From assembly GCA_024811115.1 (NCBI GenBank), contig JAKOGH010000319.1, positions 1 to 14,673 on the forward strand: a stretch of DNA of 14,673 nt, read 5' to 3'. A program made the position numbers and the translations under genes. Shown one piece after another: positions 1 to 7,395 of the stretch (position 1 is the first letter of the stretch; every line of letters begins with the position of its first letter). Under the pieces are notes generated by a model. The model was not told where the DNA came from. It ran no database searches and was given only the letters and a program-made list of their open reading frames with translations. This stretch comes from Terana coerulea (Eukaryota > Basidiomycota > Agaricomycetes > Polyporales > Phanerochaetaceae).

Positions 1-162
1 GGATGTCCACTGATGTCCAGCGCACGGCGGGATGGCAGATGGAGAAGACCCGCGCGCAACGACGACGTCTCCGACCCGTCGGAGTTGCATGTCTCGAGGC
101 TCGAAGCTGTGGTGCCAATCATGGATGCTGTTCGTGCAAAGTCGCCGCGGTCTTCTGGGTGA
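1..162 (+). CDS. Possible C-terminal end of a gene entering from the left
   Basis: Frame 1 is open from the first base to a TGA at 160-162 and encodes about 53 residues. The composition looks protein-like: a basic start followed by a D/E/S/L-containing stretch around HVSRLEAVVPIMDAV. A second frame (3-389) is also open here but is Arg/Cys-rich and less convincing. I do not recognise the product, no start or intron can be seen, and the open stretch is short enough to be chance in GC-rich DNA. It is recorded only as a possible gene end. Confidence 0.22.
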   Translation, partial: GCPLMSSARRDGRWRRPARNDDVSDPSELHVSRLEAVVPIMDAVRAKSPRSSG

Positions 163-899
163 TCCATGCTAAGTCCACGCCCGACCTACCGGCGGCGTTC
201 AGAGACAGCGCGGCGTACTGCCTTGGTTCGGTACGGAGGGCCGGTGTAAGATGCAGCACCAGCGATTCGCCCGTCCGAGAAAGTCGAGCCAAACAGAGAC
301 TCGCCGCAGCATCGTGGCTTCTCTGTCACACAAGCATGGGTCAGCACGGTGAACATGAGCGAACGCGGAAACTGAGGCACGCACCGTGATCACCCCTTGA
401 TACTATTGAACAGCACCTGAGAATACGTCAGCCACAACGCACATGAAACAACTCTACAAACGCTGGGAAAAAGGCAGCTGACCGGCTCGAGCAGGAGATA
501 CAGTAGTAAACATCTTTCCATTGCACCGAAGCAGCATATGTAAAGATGGACATCGCAGGGATAAGAAGTAGTTGGTATAAGTTGTGTAAGGTACCTGTCT
601 GAATGAACAACAGCATGATTATACGTATTAAAACAATCGAGAAGGCACGCTGGGTGGGTGAGACAACAAGAGTATAAACACTGAACGGAAAGAAACAAAA
701 GGGTTGAAACACGTCAGACGGATCCGGGATTTGTCGCGACAAAGGGGCGACGACCAGAGGCGGCGTGCACTGGAGATTAACGTGTGGGGGTTCCGCGCAG
801 AAGAAAGAAGTGGCCGTTAGATGATGCATGTGTGCCGACAACCAGAGTGAAGAACCCAGAAGAATCACGTCCACATGTGCGGGGCGGTGTCGCTCGCGT
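163..899. other. Intergenic / 3' flank of the G-alpha gene
   Basis: This stretch lies immediately 3' of the G-alpha stop codon (minus strand), so its right part should hold that gene's 3' UTR and polyadenylation region. Open frames on the minus strand (428-874 and 390-698) are rich in Cys, Phe, Ser and hydrophobic residues, show no recognisable domain, and look like chance ORFs. I see no RNA gene or repeat. Confidence 0.5.
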
Positions 900-2320
900 C
901 TACAGAAGACCGCATTCCCGCAGATGGAGCTGTAGCAGGATATCTTGGATCGCGCTCAGCACGACTATACACCGACGAGGATCAGTGGATGACACAAGGA
1001 GGGCATCATTAATGACTCACATTTGATCTGGTTGGTATCTGTGGCACATGTGTAGTGTGCGTAAATCTGTTTCGTCGCCGCGCTCTGGTTGAGCGACACG
1101 AAACGGTTGAGGAGGTACGCGCATGCAGCGTCGTAGCTGTCACCGCCTGAGTAGTCGGGGAAGTAGTCGCCGAGTGGTGACCGTGGCAGCTTCTCCGCGA
1201 ACAGATCAATCTTGTTCAGGAACAGGATCTAAAGAAGACGAGATCAGCGGCTGGGCTTCGAGCGACGGCGCCGACAGAGACATACGATGGAAGTCTTGAC
1301 GAACCACCGGGAGTTGCATATTGAGTCGAAGAGAGTCAACGCTTCTTGCATACGGTTCTTCAAATGGCATTAGCGAATAGTTTTGTCTGAATGGTGTATA
1401 GGGGACTCACGACGCTTTCATCCTCATACAGCATCTGGTCGTACTCGCTCAAACTGACAAGGAAGACGAGCGCGGTGACGTTCTCGAAACAGTGAATCCA
1501 CTTTTTCCGCTCCGACCGTTGACCACCAACATCGAACAGCTTGTACGTAAGCTCGCCAACTTTGAACGTTGTCTCGGTGATACCTGTCGTCTTGACTCGT
1601 GAGCGGAGGATGTCTTGATCGGTCGGAATGTACTCCGGTGACGCCATGCGGTCAATCATGTTGAAGTAGTACACGGCCGAGTCATTCAGCTGGAACTCGC
1701 GGGAGCGGCCGACAGCCTCACGGACGCCATTGTCCATCCAGAGACCACGGACAGCGTCGGCAATGTCTCTTGGGAGCGTGTCGCCTTCGAGCTGCATAGG
1801 CAGAGCGAGGATGATCGACCGACGGGCATCGTTCTGGGGTGAGAGCTGGATATCCAATTGCGGCATGGCGTCCAGGATGGCACTGTCGGAATGATTAGAC
1901 TTGGAGTCGGCATCGAACGCGGAGCGGCTAGCCCAAAGCGGGGAGTGAGAAGTGAACGCACCGCATGGACTGGATAGTGTTGGAGAAGATGATTTCCTTG
2001 TAAGAGTCCCGCTCAGAATCGTTATAGCCTCCATGGTGAATGAGCTTCATCTGCTTGAGGACAGTTGACTATGGTTTCGGGTTGTGTTAACAGCCTGTCG
2101 CTTCAGAGAAGAGTATGGCGACGCACCTTGCCCGACTCTCCAGCTCCCAGCAGCAACATCTTTATCTCGTTCTTCGCCATAGCTCTGTCCCGCTTGAGCT
2201 GATTCTCAATCTCGTCGTTTCCTATAAAACAAATTGAGGTCGTATCGACAAAACCAATGCTGACTTTGACGTACGGGCCTTCGCCTCATCATCACCGCCT
2301 GTAGACTGCACACAACCCAT
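900..2320 (-). CDS. Heterotrimeric G-protein alpha subunit (class I, Gi-like)
   Basis: This GTPase relays signals from seven-transmembrane receptors at the plasma membrane. Read on the minus strand, seven exons join in phase: 2320-2275, 2221-2127, 2068-1962, 1882-1411, 1357-1286, 1228-1021 and 964-900. They give 354 aa, the standard Gi length. The protein starts MGCVQS, with Gly2 for myristoylation and Cys3 for palmitoylation. It has the G1 loop GAGESGKST (41-49), switch I with the catalytic Arg178, DVGGQ with catalytic Gln204, NKID (269-272), TCAT near 324, and an ECGLL end. Cys351 is the pertussis-toxin-type ADP-ribosylation position. The six introns (53, 58, 79, 53, 57 and 56 nt) all have GT-AG ends. 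No frameshift or missing key residue is seen. The group I assignment (pheromone or nutrient response, cAMP control) follows from family knowledge; its partner receptor is not in the window. Confidence 0.97.
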
Positions 2321-3223
2321 AGCTGAAACGGCGAAAAAACTGGCGGTTCGTTGAGTCTAGGGTAGGATGATATAACGAAATAACGAACAAACGAGCGGGA
2401 GGGGTTGGAGAGTACAAGGTCTGGAGAGGGTTGCGGGAAAGGAGGGATGACAACCGGAAGGAGGCGCGCGGAAATTGTTGATCAAACCGGTGACAAATAC
2501 ACATACACAATGAATCAGAAATCCCTTTTGAGGCAGTTCTCCGGTTTTCCCGGTAGCCGCCGGCTATGCGGCGCATAACGACTCCCGTCTGACACCATCC
2601 TCGCATTCACTCCTTTGTTTCATAAGTCTCCTTGTGTATTGACGACAACGTCCATCCTGAAAAACATGCCTTCGACTGCCTTCGACACAAATTAATGGTT
2701 GTTTTTGACCAAAGCCATCGCGCTACACGGATCCAACGTCGTGGAAACCAACGTTACACCTGGAGACGTAGAGTTCTCGCCGAGCCTTCGTAGCATAACA
2801 TACAATGTATGTTCTTCCAGCCATCTTCCCATGTGCCTCTTCTAGAATCATCCTCGGCTAGACCACCTTGCCAGAGTAACACCGTGCATCTCACGAAGAC
2901 CCTGCAGCTGGGCTCATCAACTCCTAAGGCACTTATTGGTGAACTTGAAAGCTAACAATATTGTTGTGAACGCCAGCAGCTACAAATTTAGGGAACTTTC
3001 GTACGCCAATGTGTTCAATGAACATTGAATAATGACCATGCAAGTGCACGTAGTCTCCCTACGTTCAAAATTTGCCATCCGGTCAGTTACCGAGAAACCC
3101 GGAATGTAAACCGTTCAACCACACAGTTCGGCTACGCGAGGCATGCCCGAACAATGCAGCTGCAGTTATAACAACAAAGTCCCATTTTACTCTGATAGTA
3201 AGCACTTTGGACTTTCTTCGTTA
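2321..3223. other. Intergenic: G-alpha 5' flank and upstream region of the tRNA
   Basis: The left part is the promoter and 5' UTR of the minus-strand G-alpha gene and is pyrimidine-rich when read toward that gene. I found no clear TATA box. The open frame at 2292-2606 (-) overlaps the G-alpha start in another frame and is not convincing. A small perfect inverted repeat, TTCAATG-AA-CATTGAA, lies near 3013-3028. Nothing else is recognised. Confidence 0.45.
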
Positions 3224-3317
3224 GTCACTTTGCCGGAGTGGTTAACGGGATCGCCTGCTATTCTCAGCTGCCAGCGGTTGTGCTTTGCACGCGAGTGTTC
3301 GAATCGCTCAGGTGACG
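3224..3317 (+). tRNA. tRNA-Ser(GCU) with a 12-nt intron
   Basis: A class II tRNA folds cleanly. The acceptor stem is GTCACTT (3224-3230) with AGGTGAC (3310-3316) and discriminator G3317. The D stem is CCG/CGG. The anticodon stem is ATCGC/GCGGT, the variable arm GTGC-TTT-GCAC, and the T stem GAGTG/CGCTC around loop TTCGAAT. The anticodon GCT is at 3257-3259, followed by A37, an intron at 3261-3272, then A38. This is the canonical nuclear tRNA intron position. The long variable arm and the GCU anticodon identify serine AGC/AGU decoding. Internal A-box and B-box sequences are in place. A T-run terminator follows directly. Confidence 0.95.
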
Positions 3318-3318
3318 C

Positions 3319-3324
3319 TTTTTT
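3319..3324 (+). terminator. RNA polymerase III T6 terminator
   Basis: Six consecutive T residues begin two bases after the tRNA discriminator base, as expected for termination of a tRNA transcript by RNA polymerase III. Confidence 0.85.
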
Positions 3325-3349
3325 ATCCATGTTCTTTTGCGCCATCTTC

Positions 3350-3357
3350 ATCCGAAT
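3350..3357. repeat. Left target-site duplication of the hAT element
   Basis: The 8-bp sequence ATCCGAAT directly precedes the left terminal repeat and recurs exactly after the right end. Confidence 0.85.
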
Positions 3358-3381
3358 TAGTGTTCGGGTAGAAACTCATGT

Positions 3382-3466
3382 GTTATTAACCTGTCCTTTT
3401 TAACTTGGTTATTAACAGGTTAATAACGGTTAGAATGTCGAGGGGGGTTTTGGGGCTGTTAATAAC
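3382..3466. repeat. Left subterminal cluster of GTTAATAAC motifs
   Basis: The 9-mer GTTAATAAC or its complement GTTATTAAC occurs at 3382-3390, 3408-3416, 3419-3427 and 3458-3466. The first two copies point inward and the last two outward, and the middle pair forms an inverted repeat separated by two bases. hAT transposases are known to bind short subterminal repeats, so these may be transposase binding sites. That function is inferred. Confidence 0.7.
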
Positions 3467-3813
3467 TCTGAGGTCCCCGAGGCTAGACTGGCTTACCGTA
3501 AGGTTTCAGGGGCATTAACGTCGCTGCACAAGGGTACCCAGCCGGCTTACCCCGTCTCTGCAAGGCTGGGCTCGTTCGAGGTAGCTTTCGCGACTGCAGT
3601 CGTCAAGTTCCCACGGTACGCGCGAGCGTTGAAATCCATCAAGTGGTGGACGACGAGCTCACTCTTTCCCCGAAGGCAGTTCAGCTCGTACAGTCAACTC
3701 CCCAAGTCTCCTTTGTGCATTTCCTCCATTCTTCAACGCTCTCTCAACAAACTGGAGCGTCGCCACTGGAGCTGCACAGTGCTTGGGAAATTTTAGCGCT
3801 CCTAGTTATAAAC

Positions 3814-3863
3814 AGTTAATAGCCCAGGTCAAAAAGGCCCTCTCGGACGCCTTAGTTAATAAC
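3814..3863. repeat. Right subterminal GTTAATAAC motifs
   Basis: One exact copy lies at 3855-3863 and a one-mismatch copy (GTTAATAGC) at 3814-3822. They mirror the cluster at the left end of the element. Confidence 0.6.
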
Positions 3864-3902
3864 CGCGGTCAGAAACTCCGCCGAGTTCTTACCCGAACAC
3901 TA

Positions 3903-3910
3903 ATCCGAAT
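3903..3910. repeat. Right target-site duplication of the hAT element
   Basis: This is an exact copy of the 8-bp ATCCGAAT found at the left end. The perfect match suggests a fairly recent insertion. Confidence 0.85.
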
Positions 3911-3996
3911 CGCGTATACTGCGGACGATCACTAACAGGAAGTCTTGGACTTTATATTACTCCCGAACACTGTCTTTCTTCCCAACGACATCGACG

Positions 3997-4622
3997 ATGG
4001 CTGCAATGGCGGAGGTCAAAGGACGTTCTTGTCTGCTCCCAAGTATGCTGTGGTGGGCGCATCCCGAGATCAGTCCAAGTTCGGAACCAAGGTGGGATGA
4101 TGTGGTGCATGGTGTCCCTGAATCGCCGCTAAATACAGTCCCCTACATTTGTTACAGGTGCTGAAGTGGTATCTTGCGCGCAACAAGGATGTGACGCCGG
4201 TGCATCCTGTATGTAGTACTTCATCGAAGGCATTGCAAGCGGTGGACCCTGGACCATCTGTAACTCTAACGACTTGAATTGCTCTACAGAAAGAGGACGA
4301 ACTGGAAGGTGTTGCAACGTTGCGCACGATCTCAGACCTTCCCAGCCCATCGGAGACGTCAATCAGCATAATCACACCTCCCAAGGTGAGATGCTCTCGG
4401 TGTTCGTTGTGGTGCTGTATCCAATGATTGGTGTTATAGGTCACCCTCGGCATCCTGGAGCAGGCAAAGGCTATTTCCATCCCTGCGCTGTGGCTTCAGC
4501 CGGGAGCTGAGGACGAGGCGGTCATCAAGTACATCAAGGACAACGACCTCGTGAATAAAGTGATATACGGGGGCCCGTGCATCTTGGTCGAAGGCGATTC
4601 CGTCATCCGCAGCCTGCTGTGA
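3997..4622 (+). CDS. CoA-binding-domain protein (YccU family)
   Basis: This is a small Rossmann-fold protein of the CoA_binding_2/YccU family; its cellular role is poorly known even in well-studied organisms. Exons 3997-4091, 4158-4208, 4290-4385 and 4440-4622 give about 141 aa, the usual family length. The introns (66, 81 and 54 nt) are GT-AG, and all three are phase 0. Visible family features are the N-terminal YAVVGASRD nucleotide loop, FGTKVLKWY, VTPVHP, SIITPP, ALWLQPGAED and the late GGPCI. The start is broken: ATG at 3997 and 4006 are one frame away from the YAVVGAS frame, which has no ATG of its own. One extra base near the AAAGG at 4018-4022 would join them. Either the assembly lacks a base or the gene is damaged at its start. 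The hAT element ends about 94 bp upstream. Confidence 0.85.
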
Positions 4623-4918
4623 GGATCGCACTAAGAAGAATGCATGTAAAGCACTAATGATTAAACCCAATTGCCACAATACATACGAAGTACACGTCGT
4701 GTTATGAGTGCGGGAATATCAGAAGAGCTCCGAGCTGGTGGCGCGCAAATCCAGCCTATGCTTAGTGGCGAGTCCTAACAGGTCCTGCGAGATGACTTAT
4801 ATACCACTGCACTAAGCTGCGGGACACTAGCTGAACAAAACTCAGTCCGCCGTGCTCCGACCTTCATGCCTTTAACAAACGTGGTTATATGACGACGTAG
4901 CGCATACTGAACATACAA
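4623..4918. other. Intergenic, nothing recognised
   Basis: This is the 3' flank of the CoA-binding gene. No RNA gene, repeat or convincing coding frame is seen before the retroelement remnant. Confidence 0.4.
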
Positions 4919-5597
4919 ATGAAGGCAAAAGCAGCGCATGCTCTATACAACCTCAACTCGTCTCTACTCTCCCTGATGTTCACCATGTTCTTTGTCGCTC
5001 GCGCCGCACGCCTAAGCCCCAACCTATCTCTCAGGGCTTTGAGCAGCATCTCCCCTCGAAGAGTCCCACCCAACAATGTAGACCTTACGAGAGATGTCGC
5101 CGCTTGCGGTGAGGGATGGGAGGCTGCCGTTGGGAACAACGGCATACGCCGATGCTTCGCAGCAAGGACTTGGTCTCGAGGTGAATGGGCAGTTGGCAAG
5201 CTGGCGTTTCCGGCAAGGCTGGAAGACCGCCGCCGCCGGACGCTCTATCATTTGGGCGGAATTGCTGGCCGTAGAGGTTTTGATACGTTATCTTGCCTCT
5301 AGCAAGGTTTCCAATCAGCAAGTCACCGCACTTTCAGACAACACCAGTGCCATTGGCTTGCTAGAAGGGAATGGCACGCCGACTCGGGAGACCAGAGATG
5401 TCTTGAGTCGCATCCAGGGCATCTGCAGGGCAAATGCGTTGTCGGTTACGCATGTTTGGGTCGATTCGAAGAGCAACAAGGCAGACGCACCTTCTCGCGG
5501 CCGCCTCGCAGCTGGACACGCGTCGCTTCCAGATTTTACACTACCGAAGCCATTGCGGAAAATTTTGACCCGCGTTGACATCCGAGGGCCAGAGTGA
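4919..5597 (+). pseudogene. Degraded retroelement fragment with RNase H domain
   Basis: The frame at 5094-5597 (167 aa) encodes an RNase H-like fold of the kind fused to reverse transcriptases. The four acidic residues are at Asp20 (YADAS), Glu56 (IIWAEL), Asp82 (LSDNTS) and Asp131 (NKADAPSRG). The Trp-rich WAEL helix and the ADAPSRG ending resemble the RNase H of fungal DIRS/tyrosine-recombinase-type elements; that subclass is a judgement from memory of the family. Upstream, 4919-5090 in another frame has an Arg/Leu-rich stretch with RRVPPNNV, which could be the end of the reverse transcriptase connection region. The frame change and lack of upstream RT motifs mark it as a fragment. No LTR, integrase or recombinase is seen nearby. 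The Met at 5094 need not be a real start. Confidence 0.6.
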
Positions 5598-6030
5598 TCC
5601 GCACCCCGCTGGTCTGTAGATGTCTCTCTTCACGATATTCTGTTGTACTGAAAGGGACACTAGATCTGGCCTCGTGACGAGTAGTGTTTCCGATCGCCTT
5701 GTATTTCCAGCCCGATCAACCTGACGGCGAGATAGAAGCTGTAGATCGTCATTGGTGGTGACCAGAGTCGGAAAGACAGTATGCGCGACAAGAGAAATAC
5801 GCACAGTTGTACAATAGTTCTTTGTAGTTACGATATCTCTTGGCCATATGGAGCACTTCTTCTGCGTACTGCAAGAGGTCATAGGGTTCCTGCGGTTATC
5901 CAGGCGAGCTTGCGAACAATCCTGAACAGCTACCGGGCAGTTCACTTGTGAATACTGTCCTACTACTGTGTAGGGAACTTCCCCAGTGGCGGGCACTTTG
6001 ACCTACGCAACACAGGAGCGGCTGCAACTT
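5598..6030. other. Intergenic, possibly further retroelement debris
   Basis: Only chance-looking frames are present, the longest being 5541-5996 on the minus strand. That frame overlaps the RNase H end and has no recognisable domain. No terminal repeats are visible. Confidence 0.35.
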
Positions 6031-6037
6031 TATAAAA
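6031..6037 (+). promoter_or_regulatory. TATA-like box
   Basis: TATAAAA lies 58 bp before the ATG at 6095, with a CT-rich and then A-rich leader ending in aaacATG. The arrangement is typical of fungal promoters, but the downstream gene is itself uncertain. Confidence 0.35.
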
Positions 6038-6094
6038 CTATCGCGACTCGTGAGCTGGTTTCAATGAGGCTTACTGCATCTCTCAGCAACAAAC

Positions 6095-6680
6095 ATGTCC
6101 ATGGCCAACGTGGTGGCGGACACGGTGTGGACTCGGAGGTGCTGCATCACCTTCAATGCCAAGGCTTTCTGGCGTCCGAGCGAGCAAATCACTGGGCTGG
6201 ACCCAAAGTCAACCAAGCTAACTAAGCTGAATGGGTCTCGCTCCGGTAAAAGCCAAGGAGAAAGGAACAACAGAGGACAAGATGAGGTTCGAGCTGCTAG
6301 TAGGCGCCCATACTGCGGTGGCGGCCACGTGGCAGAAGGGAGCTCTGATCCAAAGCGCCCAGGTCGTTGCTCCTCTCCTCCACCTGGTAAGTAACTCAAA
6401 ACCCCCTTGCATGCCAATGCTTACGGTACCAAAGTCTTGGAAAGGCTACCAAAAATGTGCAGCTGATTGTTAACAGCATGTTTGGAACCTCTGTGCTGGT
6501 AAGTTGGCGTAAGTTGCCAATAAGCTGGCGTAAGACCGACGTCGCTCAGAGTTAAACCCCAAAGCTGCTGGTCTTACGAAACAGAGGATTGCCTGGAGGC
6601 CAATTCACACAGTATGGTACGTAATAATTGCGCCCCTCCATGAGTTACTCAATCTTATCAGTCTCCTAGGACGCCGCTAG
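6095..6680 (+). CDS. Candidate small spliced gene, unrecognised
   Basis: I do not recognise a product. Two frames compete. One starts at ATG 6095 and runs unspliced to 6394 (99 aa). The other starts at ATG 6231 and can be spliced in phase as 6231-6386, 6477-6498, 6550-6616 and 6662-6680, giving about 87 aa. Its introns (90, 51 and 45 nt) begin GTAAGT, GTAAGT and GTACGT and end in AG. Three good donors in a row with compatible phase is more than I expect by chance. A TATA-like box at 6031 supports transcription. The first exon contains a small Ala/Val/Leu-rich segment around ELLVGAHTAVAA. Exon 3 is also open in another frame that looks equally natural, so the exon chain is uncertain. Confidence 0.25.
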
Positions 6681-7259
6681 CTGTAGTCATCACGCTCTGG
6701 ATGGCGAGCACAGGAGCGCAGACCTGCTGATTCCTCGGCGGCGCATCATGATGACGTGAGAACGCCACAGCTCGTTCGATTCCTACTACGTGTATACACG
6801 TGTCCGCATTCTGGAAGCTTGCTTGGGTCGCAATGCAGTACACGGACATGGCACATCTGTCCGCAACGCCGCCACGACCCTGCCTCTATAGCATTTCTGT
6901 GCCACTATCTCCTTTGCTGATAGTGCACAATACCGCCAGGCGACTGTCATCGCATCCCAGAAGAACAAACCCAATCGGTGCCTGCTACTGTCAATGTTCA
7001 CTATGTGCAAGCTACTGACTGAATCCTGCTCCACATAGCCCGCTTGTTGAAAGCGCTCCGTACCGCCGTGAGTTTGAAACCTAGTACAGGCTGCGCAACC
7101 TGAGGACGCCGTACACGGTTCCCAATAGCTACTCGACAGCCTGGGAGATCGTTTCTACCGGCATAATTCTTCCTTTCTTGGTCCCCGGACAATGTGCCTC
7201 GTAACACTACGGAATGGCCACTACGCCGAAAGCCGCCCTGGTGAATTTTTGACCAATGC
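6681..7259. other. Intergenic: upstream region of the disordered-protein gene
   Basis: No coding frame here is convincing. A perfect 14-bp palindrome lies at 6788-6801. A short ATG frame at 7213 ends quickly but is followed by donor-like GTGAAT, so a remote 5' exon of the next gene cannot be excluded. Confidence 0.4.
6788..6801. repeat. Perfect 14-bp palindrome ACGTGTATACACGT
   Basis: The sequence equals its own reverse complement and contains ACGTG and CACGT half-sites, like those bound by bHLH or bZIP factors. It lies about 600 bp upstream of the gene at 7396. A regulatory role is inferred only. Confidence 0.4.
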
Positions 7260-7266
7260 TATATAA
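7260..7266 (+). promoter_or_regulatory. TATA box upstream of the disordered-protein gene
   Basis: TATATAA begins 136 bp before the ATG at 7396, with a CCAAT pentamer at 7253-7257. The spacing fits a leader of roughly 100 nt. Confidence 0.45.
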
Positions 7267-7395
7267 CCGAGCACCTAAAGCTTGTGGCTCTTGCAGCAAA
7301 CGGGTCTTGCCGCGTATGTCCACCTTTCCTCGGACAAGGCCTCTACTGATACAACACTTAATACCTTTTAGACGGATATCGAGACATACCCTGTC

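Larger units (their letters stand above)
3358..3902. mobile_element. Non-autonomous hAT-type DNA transposon (MITE), 545 bp
   Basis: The left end TAGTGTTCGGGTA (3358-3370) is matched exactly, inverted, by the right end at 3890-3902. Similarity continues to about 18 of 20 bases. The element is flanked by a perfect 8-bp direct repeat ATCCGAAT at 3350-3357 and 3903-3910. An 8-bp duplication with TAG-starting ends is the signature of hAT elements, so the class call rests on family knowledge. There is no transposase frame inside, so it would depend on an enzyme supplied elsewhere. The interior carries clustered GTTAATAAC motifs near both ends and a G-rich stretch near 3440-3456. It lies 33 bp after the tRNA terminator and ends about 94 bp before the next gene's first ATG. 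Confidence 0.88.

Noticed and set aside
3..389. A 128-aa open frame on the plus strand
   Set aside because: It is Arg/Cys/Ser-rich with no domain and overlaps a more natural frame (1-162). It looks like a GC-rich chance ORF.
428..874. A 148-aa open frame on the minus strand behind the G-alpha gene
   Set aside because: Its composition is Cys/Phe/Ser-rich without motifs. It lies in the expected 3' UTR and flank and has no start context or splice support.
3143..3403. An 86-aa open frame
   Set aside because: It runs through the tRNA gene, its terminator and the left end of the hAT element, so it is a shadow.
5541..5996. A 151-aa minus-strand frame
   Set aside because: It overlaps the end of the RNase H remnant on the other strand and shows no recognisable domain.
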